A stretch of 64,000 bases of DNA from NCBI RefSeq assembly GCF_036188265.1, contig NZ_CP108093.1, positions 3,485,001 to 3,549,000 of the forward strand, read 5' to 3'. Source of the stretch: Streptomyces sp. NBC_00247. Its GTDB lineage: Bacteria > Actinomycetota > Actinomycetes > Streptomycetales > Streptomycetaceae. This document shows, piece after piece, positions 54,006 through 63,454 of this stretch; within the stretch, counting starts at the first letter, position 1; every line of letters begins with the position of its first letter. A model generated the notes under the pieces. It was not told the DNA's origin. It ran no database searches and saw only the letters and a program-made list of their open reading frames with translations. A program made the translations under genes and the position numbers.

Positions 54006-54057
54006 TCTCAGGCTTTTCACAGAAACGGGCAAGCTCCCTCTCAGAGCGGTCTCACAG
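54006..54057 (+). promoter_or_regulatory. Direct-repeat operator candidate upstream of the response regulator
   Basis: TCTCAG-N6-CACAG at 54006-54022 and TCTCAG-N8-CACAG at 54039-54057 are in direct repeat, 33 bases apart. The first overlaps an inverted repeat CCCGTTTCT/AGAAACGGG (54000-54029). OmpR-type regulators bind direct repeats, so autoregulation is plausible. Confidence 0.4.
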
Positions 54058-54066
54058 GGTGGGGGG

Positions 54067-54822
54067 ATGACGACGACCTCGCCCCAGGGGCGTATCGAGC
54101 CGCTCAGGGCCGACCGCACCACCAAGAACCCCAACCCCGTCCGCGTACTGATCGTGGACGACGAGCCGCCGCTCGCCGAGCTGCTCTCGATGGCCCTGCG
54201 GTACGAGGGGTGGGACGTGCGCAGCGCGGGGGACGGTGCCGGCGCGCTGCGGACCGCCCGGGACTTCCGCCCCGACGCGGTGGTGCTCGACGTGATGCTG
54301 CCGGACATGGACGGGCTGGCGGTGCTCAGCAAGCTGCGCCGCGACCACGCCGACGTGCCGGTGCTCTTCCTGACCGCCCGGGACGCGGTGGAGGACCGGA
54401 TCGCGGGGCTCACGGCGGGCGGCGACGACTACGTCACCAAGCCGTTCAGCCTGGAGGAGGTCGTGGCGCGGCTGCGCGGGCTGATCCGTCGTGCCGGCAC
54501 GTCCGCCCACGCCCGCAGCGAGTCCACGCTCGTCGTCGGCGACCTGCTGCTCGACGAGGACAGCCACGAGGTCAGCCGGGGCGGGACGTCGATCCACCTC
54601 ACCGCGACCGAGTTCGAGCTGCTGCGCTTCCTCATGCGCAACCCCCGCCGGGTGCTGAGCAAGGCGCAGATCCTGGACCGGGTGTGGAACTACGATTTCG
54701 GCGGTCAGGCCAACGTGGTCGAGCTGTACATCTCCTACCTGCGCAAGAAGATCGACGCCGGCCGCACGCCGATGATCCACACCCGCCGCGGCGCGGGCTA
54801 TCTCATCAAGCCCGGCGAGTAG
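54067..54822 (+). CDS. OmpR/PhoB-type response regulator
   Basis: The 251-residue protein has a receiver domain (about 25-140) with acidic pair VDDEPP, phospho-acceptor Asp in VVLDVMLPDMDG, Thr in FLTARD and Lys in VTKPFSLEE. A winged-helix DNA-binding domain follows (about 155-250: LTATEFELLRFLMRNPRRVL, VELYISYLRKKID, TRRGAGYLI). ATG 54067 follows GGTGGGGGG. The histidine kinase gene begins five bases after the stop, and two envelope glycosyltransferase genes follow. Confidence 0.95.
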   Translation: MTTTSPQGRIEPLRADRTTKNPNPVRVLIVDDEPPLAELLSMALRYEGWDVRSAGDGAGALRTARDFRPDAVVLDVMLPDMDGLAVLSKLRRDHADVPVLFLTARDAVEDRIAGLTAGGDDYVTKPFSLEEVVARLRGLIRRAGTSAHARSESTLVVGDLLLDEDSHEVSRGGTSIHLTATEFELLRFLMRNPRRVLSKAQILDRVWNYDFGGQANVVELYISYLRKKIDAGRTPMIHTRRGAGYLIKPGE

Positions 54823-54827
54823 CGGGA

Positions 54828-56474
54828 ATGCGCGGGCGGACCGGCCGTCAGGCGGACACCCGGGGCGGGACGGCTGGACGTGACGCAGCCGGGGGCAGGC
54901 GGAAGGGCGGCCGGCCCTGGACGCTGCGGACCCGGCTCGTGGTCTCCGCCGTCTCGCTCATCGCCGTCGTCGCGGCTGTGATCGGCTCGGTGACCGCGAT
55001 CGCCTTCCACAGCTACATGTACGGCAAGCTCGACGCCCAACTGGACTCCATCGCGGTCCGGGCCGGACTGGGCCCGGGGGCCGGTGAACCGGGTCCGGGC
55101 GGCGGTGGGCCGGGCGGCAGCCCGCTGGCCTTCATCGGCAACGGCGGCCAGCCCATCGGTACGGTCGGCGCGGTCGTCGCCGAGGACGGCACGGTCCTCG
55201 ACTCGAAGGTGCTCGCCGACCAGGGCGAGGACTCGGTGCCCAGCTCCACGCCGCTGACCGACGCCCAGTCCAAGGCGCTGGAGTCCTCCGGGGCCACCGC
55301 GGACTCCGCCACCCACGACGCCGAACTGCCCGGACTCGGCTCCTACCGCGTCGAATCCGCCTCCGCGAAGGGCGGTGTCACCTTCCTCGTCGGCATCCCG
55401 AGCGAGGAGGTCAGCGGGGACATCGCAGCCCTCATCCTGGTGGAGGTGTGCGTCACCGGGGCCGGGCTCATCGCCGCCTCGATCGCCGGCGCCACGATGG
55501 TCGGGGTCGCGTTGCGCCCGCTGCGCCGGATCGCCGCCACCGCGACCCGTGTCTCCGAACTCCCGCTGCACAGCGGTGAGGTGGCCCCGCTCGTACGGGT
55601 GCCCGAGGCGGAGGCCGATCCCCGGACCGAGGTCGGTCAGGTGGGTGCCGCGCTCAACAGGATGCTGGGGCACGTCGGTTCGGCCCTGGCCGTCCGGCAG
55701 GAGAGTGAGACGCGGGTCCGGCAGTTCGTCGCGGACGCCAGCCACGAGCTGCGCACCCCGCTCGCCTCGATCCGCGGGTACGCCGAACTCACCCGGCGCG
55801 GGCGCGAGTCCATCGGTGCCGACACCCGGCACGCGCTGGGGCGCATCGAGTCCGAGGCCGAGCGGATGACCGGGATGGTGGAGGACCTGCTGCTGCTGGC
55901 CCGGCTCGACGCCGGCCGGCCGCTCGACCACCGCCCCACCGACCTTTCGCCGCTCGTGGTGGACGCGGTGAGCGACGCACGCGCGGCGGACCGCGCCCGG
56001 TCGGCCGAGGGCGGTCGCCTCTGGCGGCTGGAGCTGCCGGACGCGCCCGCGACGGTACGGGCCGACGCGACCCGTGTCCATCAGGTGCTGGTCAATCTGC
56101 TGGGCAACGCGCGCAGCCACACCCCTCCCGGCACCACCGTCACCGCGTGCGTACGCGCCCCGGAGCCCGGGGGTCCCTGGGTGACGCTGGAGGTGCGGGA
56201 CGACGGGCCGGGGATTCCGGCCGGGCTGCTGCCGCACGTCTTCGAGCGGTTCGCCCGGGGGGACGCCTCGCGCTCGCGCCACGCGGGCTCCACCGGACTG
56301 GGGCTCGCCATCGTGCAGGCGGTGACGGCCGCCCACGGCGGGGAGGTGTCGGTGCGCTCGGTGCCGGGCGACACGGTGTTCTCCGTCCGGCTCCCGGCCT
56401 GTGCCGAGCCGGCTGCGGAAGACTTCCGTACATCTTCTGGCCACATCGACTCGCCTACGGGGAACGGCATGTGA
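54828..56474 (+). CDS. Two-component sensor histidine kinase
   Basis: The 548-residue kinase has two membrane helices (LVVSAVSLIAVVAAVIGSVT and VEVCVTGAGLIAASIAG) around an extracellular sensor of about 140 residues with a Gly/Pro stretch. A HAMP domain (LRPLRRIAATATRVSELPL), the His box VADASHELRTPLASIRG and an ATPase with N box VNLLGNARSHTPPG, DDGPGIP and STGLGLAIVQAV follow. The sensor ligand is unknown. It forms a pair with the regulator just upstream. Confidence 0.94.
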   Translation: MRGRTGRQADTRGGTAGRDAAGGRRKGGRPWTLRTRLVVSAVSLIAVVAAVIGSVTAIAFHSYMYGKLDAQLDSIAVRAGLGPGAGEPGPGGGGPGGSPLAFIGNGGQPIGTVGAVVAEDGTVLDSKVLADQGEDSVPSSTPLTDAQSKALESSGATADSATHDAELPGLGSYRVESASAKGGVTFLVGIPSEEVSGDIAALILVEVCVTGAGLIAASIAGATMVGVALRPLRRIAATATRVSELPLHSGEVAPLVRVPEAEADPRTEVGQVGAALNRMLGHVGSALAVRQESETRVRQFVADASHELRTPLASIRGYAELTRRGRESIGADTRHALGRIESEAERMTGMVEDLLLLARLDAGRPLDHRPTDLSPLVVDAVSDARAADRARSAEGGRLWRLELPDAPATVRADATRVHQVLVNLLGNARSHTPPGTTVTACVRAPEPGGPWVTLEVRDDGPGIPAGLLPHVFERFARGDASRSRHAGSTGLGLAIVQAVTAAHGGEVSVRSVPGDTVFSVRLPACAEPAAEDFRTSSGHIDSPTGNGM

Positions 56475-56562
56475 GGGTCCGTCACTGTGGCTTTCGGAAC
56501 TCACAGCCCGACCACAGGCTCAGCACAACGGCGTGACAGCGCGGCCCGCGAATGTCGTGCCC

Positions 56563-58044
56563 ATGCGAACCGACAACCCCTGGAGCGCCGGCACCAGTGC
56601 CCTGCCGGCCCGGCAGCATCTTCCGGCCGGGACGGTGGACGCGCACGGAGCGCCCGCACTCGTACTCGACGTGGTCGTGCCCGTGTACAACGAGGAGAAA
56701 GACCTCGAAGCCTGTGTACGGCGGCTGCACGAGCACCTGACCCGGACCTTCCCCTACCGCTTCCGCGTCACGATCGCGGACAACGCGAGCACCGACACCA
56801 CCCCGCAGGTGGCGTCCCGGCTCGAAGCGCTGCTGCCGGAGGTGGTCTCGTACCGGCTGGAGCAGAAGGGGCGCGGACGCGCTCTGCGTACCGTGTGGTC
56901 GCACTCCGGCGCGCCGGTCCTCGCCTACATGGACGTGGACCTCTCGACCGACCTGAACGCGCTGCTGCCGCTGGTCGCGCCGCTGATCTCCGGCCACTCG
57001 GACCTGGCGATCGGGTCCCGGCTGGCGCGCAGCGCACGGGTGGTGCGCGGGTCGAAGCGCGAGTTCGTGTCGCGTTCCTACAACCTGATCCTGCGCTCCT
57101 CGCTCTCCGCCCGGTTCAGCGACGCCCAGTGCGGGTTCAAGGCGATCCGGCGCGAGGTGGCCCAGCGGCTGCTGCCGATGGTCGAGGACACCGGATGGTT
57201 CTTCGACACGGAGATGCTGGTGCTCGCCGAACGGGCCGGACTGCGCATCCACGAGGTGCCGGTCGACTGGATCGACGACCCCGACTCCACGGTGCACATC
57301 GTGAAGACCGCCACCGAGGATCTGAAGGGCGTCTGGCGGGTGGGGCGGGCGCTGGCGGTCGGCGCGCTGCCGCTCGACCGGCTGGCCCGGCCGTTCGGCG
57401 ACGACCCCCGGGACCGCACGGTGCCCGGCGTACCGCGTGGGCTGGCACGGCAGTTGGTCGGGTTCTGCGTGGTCGGGGTGCTCTCGACAGCCGTCTACCT
57501 CGCGCTCTACTCCCTCTTCCGGCTCGGCGTCGGCCCGCAACTCGCCAACGCCGGGGCCCTGCTGGTCTCCGCCGTCGCCAACACGGCGGCGAACCGGCGG
57601 CTCACCTTCGGGGTACGCGGCCGGGGCGACGTCGTCCGCCACCAGGCGCAGGGCCTCGTGGTCTTCGCCATCGGCCTCGCGCTCACGAGCGGTTCGCTGG
57701 CCGCGCTGTCCACCACGGCCCCGTCCACCTCGCACTCCACGGAGGTCGCGGTGCTGGTCGCGGCCAACCTGGCGGCGACCGTGCTGCGCTTCCTGCTGCT
57801 GCGCGCCTGGGTCTTCCCGGAGCGGCGCGGGGAGCGGCCCGCCACGGACGGCCGCCCCCACGCCCACGCGGTCGCCGTCCGCCCCGCCGGAGAGCCGGCC
57901 CCCTTCGACGCCTTCGACGCTTTCGGTACAGCCCCGAGAGAGGCCGCCTCGAAGGCCGCCCCGACCGGAGTCTCCGGTACGGCTCCGATCACGGCCCCCG
58001 GCACCGCCCCGTACGCCGACGACGAACTGAGGAACGCCCGATGA
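56563..58044 (+). CDS. GT2 polyprenyl-phosphate sugar transferase fused to GtrA domain
   Basis: The 493-residue protein has a cytosolic DPM1-type glycosyltransferase (about 25-270; VVVPVYNEEKDLEACV, ADNASTDTT, the metal site YMDVDLSTD, AQCGFKAIRREV). A four-helix GtrA membrane domain (about 295-425; QLVGFCVVGVLSTAVYLALY) and a disordered tail follow. It should load a sugar on a polyprenyl phosphate and flip or hold it for the next enzyme. ATG 56563 is chosen; GTG 56533 is an equal alternative. No ribosome site is evident. Its stop overlaps the next ATG. Confidence 0.9.
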   Translation: MRTDNPWSAGTSALPARQHLPAGTVDAHGAPALVLDVVVPVYNEEKDLEACVRRLHEHLTRTFPYRFRVTIADNASTDTTPQVASRLEALLPEVVSYRLEQKGRGRALRTVWSHSGAPVLAYMDVDLSTDLNALLPLVAPLISGHSDLAIGSRLARSARVVRGSKREFVSRSYNLILRSSLSARFSDAQCGFKAIRREVAQRLLPMVEDTGWFFDTEMLVLAERAGLRIHEVPVDWIDDPDSTVHIVKTATEDLKGVWRVGRALAVGALPLDRLARPFGDDPRDRTVPGVPRGLARQLVGFCVVGVLSTAVYLALYSLFRLGVGPQLANAGALLVSAVANTAANRRLTFGVRGRGDVVRHQAQGLVVFAIGLALTSGSLAALSTTAPSTSHSTEVAVLVAANLAATVLRFLLLRAWVFPERRGERPATDGRPHAHAVAVRPAGEPAPFDAFDAFGTAPREAASKAAPTGVSGTAPITAPGTAPYADDELRNAR

Positions 58045-60224
58045 CCGCCTCCCTCCACCCCGACGCGTACCCCGCACCACCGCCCCCCGTGCCGCCCGCT
58101 CCCCCGCAGGCCGCCCACCGGGCGACCCCACGGGCCGGGACCGGCCGGGCGGACCGGCTCTGGCGCGGCAGGCCCGAGGACCCGTCCTGGGCGCGCCCCG
58201 CCTTCCTCGGCCTGATGCTGGTGGTCGCGCTCGCCTACGTCTGGAACCTCAGCGCCTCCGGGTACGCCAACTCCTTCTACTCCGCCGCCGTCCAGGCCGG
58301 CAGCGAGAGCTGGAAGGCGTTCTTCTTCGGCTCCTCGGACGCGGCCAACGCGATCACGGTCGACAAGCCCCCGGCCGCGCTCTGGCCGATGGCGATCTCG
58401 GTGCGGATCTTCGGCCTCGGCTCCTGGGCGATCCTGCTGCCCGAGGTCCTGATGGGCGTCGCCACCGCCGGGGTGCTGTACGCGGCCGTGCGCCGCCGCT
58501 TCAGCGCGGCGGCGGGTCTCCTCACGGTGGGCGCGTTCGCGCTGACCCCGGTCGCCGCGCTGATGTTCCGCTTCAACAACCCGGACGCGCTCCTCGCGCT
58601 GCTGATGACCGTCACCGTGTACTGCGTGCTCCGCGCGGTGGAGAACGGCCGCACCACGTGGCTGCTCTGGGCGGGCGCCGCGGTCGGGCTCGCCTTCCTG
58701 GCGAAGACCCTCCAGGCGTTCTTGATCCTGCCGCCGCTGGCCGTGCTGTACGCGGTCGTCGCGCCCGTGTCCGTACGGAAGCGGTTCGGTCAACTGGCGC
58801 TCTGTGCAGCGGTGATGGTCGTCGCGGGCGGCTGGTGGGTGGCGATCGTCGAACTGTGGCCCGCCTCCTCCCGCCCGTACATCGGCGGTTCGCAGAACAA
58901 CTCCTTCCTGGAGCTGACCTTCGGCTACAACGGACTCGGCCGCATCAGCGGCGAGGAGACCGGCAGTGTCGGCGGTGGCGGACAGGGCGGCGGCTGGGGC
59001 GAGACCGGCATCGGCCGCATGTTCAACTCCGAGATCGGCAGCCAGATCAGCTGGCTGCTGCCCGCCGGGCTCGTCCTGCTCGTGGCCGGGCTCTGGCTCA
59101 CCCGCAAGGCGCCGCGCACCGACGCGCGCCGGGCCGCGTTCCTCGCGTGGGGCGGCTCGTTGCTGATGACCGCGGTGGTCTTCAGCTTCATGGCCGGCAT
59201 CTTCCACCAGTACTACACGGTGGCCCTCGCCCCCTACCTCGCGGCGCTCGTCGGCATCGGTGCGGGTGCGTTGTGGGAGGAGCGGACCGCGTGGTGGGCG
59301 AGCGCGGTACTCGGCGGCACCGTCGCCATCACCGCGATCTGGGCGTTCGTCCTGCTCGGCCGCACCCCGGACTACCTGCCCTGGCTGCGCTGGACGGTGC
59401 TGCTCTTCGGCCTGATCAGCGCCGTGTGGCTGGTGTTCGCGGGACGGCTGGGCCGGCCGCTCGGGCTCGTGGTGGCGGCGGTCGCGATCGTGGCGTCGCT
59501 GGCCGGCCCGGCCGCGTACACGATCAGCACCCTCGACACCGGACACGAGGGGTCGATCGTCACGGCCGGACCGTCCGGTGCCAGCTCGATGGGCGGGGGC
59601 GGCGGCCCCGGCGGCGGCGGTGGCGGGATGCGGCCTCCGGGCGGTATGACCGGGCAGGCCAACGGCGGTCAAGGCAACGGTACGACCGGCCAGGGCCCCG
59701 GCGGTGGTGGCGGTACGCCTCCGAACGGCACGCCCCCCACCGGAGCGGCGGGGCAGGTGCCCGGCCAGGGCACCAGCCGGCAGAACGGCGGCAGCACGCC
59801 CGGCGGGATGCCCGGCGGCACGGGCGAAGGCGGTCCGGGCGGCGGTGGCGGCGGTATGGGCGGACTGCTCAACGGCACCACGGTCTCCGACGCGGCGAAG
59901 AAGCTCCTGGAGAAGAACGCCGACGACTACACCTGGGTCGCGGCGGCCATCGGCTCGCAGAACTCGGCCGGCTACCAGCTGGCCACCGAGGAGCCGGTGA
60001 TGGCCGTCGGCGGCTTCAACGGCAGCGACCCGTCCCCGACCCTCGCGCAGTTCAAGGCCTACGTCTCCGCCGGGAAGATCCACTACTTCGTCGGCGGCGG
60101 CCTGGGCATGGGCGGCGGCGACAGCGGTACGTCCTCGAAGATCTCGTCCTGGGTCGAGGCGAACTTCGATGAGGTGACCGTCGGGAGCAGCACGTTCTAC
60201 GACCTGACGCAGCCCAAGAGCTGA
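58041..60224 (+). CDS. ArnT/PMT-like membrane glycosyltransferase with Gly-rich extracellular insert
   Basis: The 727-residue protein has about eleven membrane helices after a Pro-rich start. The first loop has the catalytic ITVDKPPAALW, and FRFNNPDALLAL is typical of PMT_2/ArnT-like enzymes that use polyprenyl-linked sugars outside the membrane. After the last helix comes a roughly 100-residue Gly/Pro/Gln-rich stretch (about 515-610) and a C-terminal globular domain (DDYTWVAAAIGSQNSAGYQL). It is coupled to the GT2 gene by ATGA, so donor synthesis and use are linked. Confidence 0.9.
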   Translation: MTASLHPDAYPAPPPPVPPAPPQAAHRATPRAGTGRADRLWRGRPEDPSWARPAFLGLMLVVALAYVWNLSASGYANSFYSAAVQAGSESWKAFFFGSSDAANAITVDKPPAALWPMAISVRIFGLGSWAILLPEVLMGVATAGVLYAAVRRRFSAAAGLLTVGAFALTPVAALMFRFNNPDALLALLMTVTVYCVLRAVENGRTTWLLWAGAAVGLAFLAKTLQAFLILPPLAVLYAVVAPVSVRKRFGQLALCAAVMVVAGGWWVAIVELWPASSRPYIGGSQNNSFLELTFGYNGLGRISGEETGSVGGGGQGGGWGETGIGRMFNSEIGSQISWLLPAGLVLLVAGLWLTRKAPRTDARRAAFLAWGGSLLMTAVVFSFMAGIFHQYYTVALAPYLAALVGIGAGALWEERTAWWASAVLGGTVAITAIWAFVLLGRTPDYLPWLRWTVLLFGLISAVWLVFAGRLGRPLGLVVAAVAIVASLAGPAAYTISTLDTGHEGSIVTAGPSGASSMGGGGGPGGGGGGMRPPGGMTGQANGGQGNGTTGQGPGGGGGTPPNGTPPTGAAGQVPGQGTSRQNGGSTPGGMPGGTGEGGPGGGGGGMGGLLNGTTVSDAAKKLLEKNADDYTWVAAAIGSQNSAGYQLATEEPVMAVGGFNGSDPSPTLAQFKAYVSAGKIHYFVGGGLGMGGGDSGTSSKISSWVEANFDEVTVGSSTFYDLTQPKS

Positions 60225-60250
60225 CACCGGTCACCCCGGCACCCCCTCAT

Positions 60251-60280
60251 GGGCCCGTCCCCTTGGAGCGGGGCGGGCCC
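60251..60280. terminator. Terminator at the end of the glycosyltransferase operon
   Basis: GGGCCCGTCCCC pairs with GGGGCGGGCCC (one G-T pair), between the convergent transferase and serine hydrolase genes. Confidence 0.65.
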
Positions 60281-60307
60281 GTTCGGGGCGCGCGGGGAGC
60301 CCGCCGC

Positions 60308-61474
60308 TCAGTCCGCCGCCCCGGCCCGTGCGGCGTACGTCCAGAAGTCCCGCATCAGCTCCGGTGGCTTCGGCCCGCCCAGCTCGACCTGGGTCAGCAG
60401 CAGCGTGGTCAGCCCGGTGGACGGGACGATGTGCCCGGCGGTGCCGGTGCCGCCGATCCAGCCGTACCGGCCGCGTACGTTCCACGGGTCCAGGGGCTCC
60501 ACGTCGACGGACCCGCCGAACCCCCAGCCCTGCCCCTCGGTGAAGAGGCCGCTCGCCTTCCGCTGGGCGGGGGTGAGGTGGTCGGTCAGCATCTGCCGTA
60601 CCGAGCCGGCCGACAGCAGTCGCGTCCCGTCCCCGGCCAGGCCGCCGGTGAGAAGCATCCGGGCGAAGGCGAACCAGTCGTCCGCGGTGGAGACCAGCCC
60701 GCCCGCCCCCGAGGGGAACGCCGGGAGGGTGCTCCACTGCCCGTCCGCCGCGTCCACCAGGTCGAATCCGCCGTCCTGGTGCGCCCGGTAGTAGCCGGTG
60801 AACCGGCTAAGGTCCGCCGCCGGGACGGCGAACCCGGTGTCCTTCATCCCGAGAGGTGCGAACAGCCGCTCCGCCAGGAACTCCGGCAGCGACTGCCCCG
60901 AGACCCGGGCGACGAGCACCCCGAGGATGTCCGAGCAGGTGTTGTAGAGCCAGGCCTCGCCGGGCTGCCGCAGCAGCGGAATGCGGGAGAGGGTCCGCAT
61001 CCAGGTGTCCGGTTCCGCGACGGCCTGCGGCTGCGGCGGTCCTTGGTTCAGCTCGGAGAAGAGCGGCGCGACGGCCGGCAACGCGAAGTCGGAGGGGAAG
61101 CCGTACCCGGCGCGGAAGGTGAGCAGGTCGAAGACGGTGATCGGCCGTCCGGCCGGTACGACGTCGTCGACCGGGCCGTCCGGCGTCCTGACGACTTTGG
61201 GCGCGGACAGCTCCGGCAGCCAGTTCCCGACCGGCTGGCCGAGGGCCAGCCGCCCTTCGTCGACCAGCGCCATCGTGGCGGCGGCGGTGATCGGCTTGGT
61301 GAGGGAGGCGATCCGGAAGATGGTGTCGCGGGCCATCGGCGTGCAGCCGCCGGTGTCCGCGGAACCGGCCGCGGCCACGTCCACCCGTTCGCCACGGGCC
61401 ACGAGCGCCACGGCACCGGGGGCGGCGCCCCGTTCGGCGTAGGGCTCCAGGAATGCGCGCAGATCCGTCGTCAT
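60308..61474 (-). CDS. Serine hydrolase of the beta-lactamase (class C-like) family
   Basis: The 388-residue protein has the catalytic SLTK motif in FRIASLTKPITAAATMAL, the Tyr motif in AWLYNTCSDILGVLVARVSG and a late GGTGTAGH region in place of KTG. No signal peptide is seen, so it is probably a cytosolic esterase or amidase-like enzyme, not a beta-lactamase. ATG 61472-61474 is used. It is divergent from the MFS gene and may be under the same regulator. Confidence 0.9.
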   Translation of the reverse strand: MTTDLRAFLEPYAERGAAPGAVALVARGERVDVAAAGSADTGGCTPMARDTIFRIASLTKPITAAATMALVDEGRLALGQPVGNWLPELSAPKVVRTPDGPVDDVVPAGRPITVFDLLTFRAGYGFPSDFALPAVAPLFSELNQGPPQPQAVAEPDTWMRTLSRIPLLRQPGEAWLYNTCSDILGVLVARVSGQSLPEFLAERLFAPLGMKDTGFAVPAADLSRFTGYYRAHQDGGFDLVDAADGQWSTLPAFPSGAGGLVSTADDWFAFARMLLTGGLAGDGTRLLSAGSVRQMLTDHLTPAQRKASGLFTEGQGWGFGGSVDVEPLDPWNVRGRYGWIGGTGTAGHIVPSTGLTTLLLTQVELGGPKPPELMRDFWTYAARAGAAD

Positions 61475-61820
61475 GGGTCCCACCCTCTCGGTCCGCCCGC
61501 CGGAAGAGGGGCTCCCGCGCCGACCGCGTCGGCGCCCCACCCGGCCCGCGCGCCAGTTCGTCCGTTCGGATGAGTCCGGGCCATTCGCTTGTACGCCGTA
61601 GAAGAACTCCCTTACGGTGTATGGCGATCGGTTCTCCGCCCCGCACGAGCGCACCGCACCGTCCCGCACCGTCCCGCACCGCGCGAGCCCCCCGCATCGC
61701 CCGCACCCCACGTCCCCCGTACCGCCGGTCCCGTTCCGCCAGGCCCGTACCGCCGGCCCCCGGCACGGCGCGGCCGTGGCACGTCGCCGCGCGCCGGAGG
61801 GCTGTCCCACAGGAGACCGC
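61475..61820. promoter_or_regulatory. Divergent promoter region of hydrolase and MFS genes
   Basis: An imperfect inverted repeat, TACGCCGTA (61592-61600) and TACGGTGTA (61613-61621), separated by 12 bases, is a candidate operator for the TetR protein encoded downstream. From 61660 to 61690 three copies of GCACCGTCCC-type sequence repeat. No gene is seen in this gap. Confidence 0.45.
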
Positions 61821-63377
61821 ATGACGGCGAACACCTCCACCCCTTCGACCGGCCTCGGACCGCCCCGGCATCCCCAGCGCTGGCTGATCCTCGGCGTGAT
61901 CTGCCTCGCCCAGCTCACCGTGCTGCTCGACAACACCGTCCTCAACGTCGCGATCCCGTCCCTCACCGAGGAGTTGGGGGCCTCCGGCGCGCAGGTGCAG
62001 TGGATGATCAACGCGTACTCGCTCGTCCAGTCGGGTCTGCTGCTCACCGCCGGCAGCGCGTCGGACCGCTACGGCCGGAAGAGGATGCTGCTCGCCGGCC
62101 TCGCGGTGTTCGGGGCCGGTTCGCTGGTCGCCGCCTTCGCCCAGAGTCCCGGCCAACTCGTCGCCGCCCGTGCGGGGATGGGGGTCGGCGGCGCGCTTCT
62201 GCTCACCAGCACGCTCGCCGTGGTGGTCCAGGTCTTCGACGAGGCCGAGCGGGTCCGCGCGATCGGCCTCTGGGCGACGGTCAGTTCCCTCGGGTTCGCG
62301 GCAGGCCCGCTCCTCGGCGGGGTGCTGCTCGGCCACTTCTGGTGGGGCTCGATCTTCCTCGTCAACCTCCCCGTCGCCGTACTCGGCCTGGTCGCGGTGG
62401 CCCGGCTCGTACCGGAGTCCAAGAACCCGGACGGCCAACGGCCGGACCTGCTGGGCGCGTTGCTCTCCACGCTCGGCCTGGGTGCCGTGGTGTACGCGAT
62501 CATCTCCGGCCCGGAGCACGGCTGGACCTCCTTCCGGGTGCTGCTTCCCGCATGCGCCGGGGTCGCCGTGCTGGCCGGGTTCGCACGCTGGGAACTGGGC
62601 GTCCCGGCGCCGATGCTCGACATGCGGTTCTTCCGGAACAGGTCGTTCACCGGCGCGGTGACGGGGTCGGTGCTGGTCACGTTCGGGATGGGCGGCTCGC
62701 TCTTCCTGCTCACCCAGTACCTCCAGTTCGTCCTCGGGTACGAGCCGTTGGAGGCCGGGCTGCGCATCGCCCCGCTCGCGCTCACCGTGGTCGCGCTCAA
62801 CCTCACCGGGCTCGGTGCCCGGCTGGTCCCCCGGATGGGCACTCCCGCCACGATCGGGGCCGGCATGTCCCTGCTGGCCGCCGGTCTCGCCGCCGTGGCG
62901 CTGCTCGCCCCGCACGGGTACGCCGGCATGCTGCTCGGCCTGGTCCTGACGGGCACGGGGATCGCCCTCGCGGGCCCCGCCATGGCCGCCGCGATCATGG
63001 GAGCCATCCCACCGGAGCGCGCGGGGGTGGGCGCGGGGGTCAACGGCACCCTCGCCGAGTTCGGCAACGGCCTCGGCGTCGCCGTCCTCGGCGCGGTCCT
63101 CACCTCCCGCTTCGGCGCGCTGCTCCCCCTCGCCGCGACCGGTGCCGCCTCCCTGCCCGCCGCGCTGGCGGCGGCAGGGGGCGGACCGGAGCGCGCCGCC
63201 GTCGAGAACGCCTTCGCGGCCGGGCTGGAGAGAGGCCAACTGGTGGGCGCGGCGGCGGTGCTGGCCGGCGGGATGGTGGCGGCGCTGCTGCTGCGCAGGG
63301 CGGAACGGGCGGGTGGCGCGCCCGGGGCGGCGGACGGCTCGGACATCCCGGGGGAGCCGGCCGGATCGGCGGCATAG
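61821..63377 (+). CDS. MFS drug exporter, EmrB/QacA (DHA2) family
   Basis: The 518-residue transporter has 14 predicted helices. Motif D1 is in LDNTVLNVAIPSL, motif A in GSASDRYGRKRML, and motif C-like glycine-rich sequence in ATVSSLGFAAGPLLGGVL. It probably exports toxic organic compounds in exchange for protons. ATG 61821 has AGGAG six bases upstream. The TetR gene follows at 63455, in the usual pump-regulator order. The substrate is unknown. Confidence 0.92.
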   Translation: MTANTSTPSTGLGPPRHPQRWLILGVICLAQLTVLLDNTVLNVAIPSLTEELGASGAQVQWMINAYSLVQSGLLLTAGSASDRYGRKRMLLAGLAVFGAGSLVAAFAQSPGQLVAARAGMGVGGALLLTSTLAVVVQVFDEAERVRAIGLWATVSSLGFAAGPLLGGVLLGHFWWGSIFLVNLPVAVLGLVAVARLVPESKNPDGQRPDLLGALLSTLGLGAVVYAIISGPEHGWTSFRVLLPACAGVAVLAGFARWELGVPAPMLDMRFFRNRSFTGAVTGSVLVTFGMGGSLFLLTQYLQFVLGYEPLEAGLRIAPLALTVVALNLTGLGARLVPRMGTPATIGAGMSLLAAGLAAVALLAPHGYAGMLLGLVLTGTGIALAGPAMAAAIMGAIPPERAGVGAGVNGTLAEFGNGLGVAVLGAVLTSRFGALLPLAATGAASLPAALAAAGGGPERAAVENAFAAGLERGQLVGAAAVLAGGMVAALLLRRAERAGGAPGAADGSDIPGEPAGSAA

Positions 63378-63454
63378 CATCGGACCGGGCATCCGGGCCG
63401 TCCGTGACGGTGCCCCGCCCGGTCCGTCCCCCGGGCACACGAGGAGAGTGCGCC

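Noticed and set aside
57507..60227. A 906-codon frame on the minus strand opposite the glycosyltransferases
   Set aside because: No motifs; the plus-strand genes have clear catalytic motifs and ATGA coupling.
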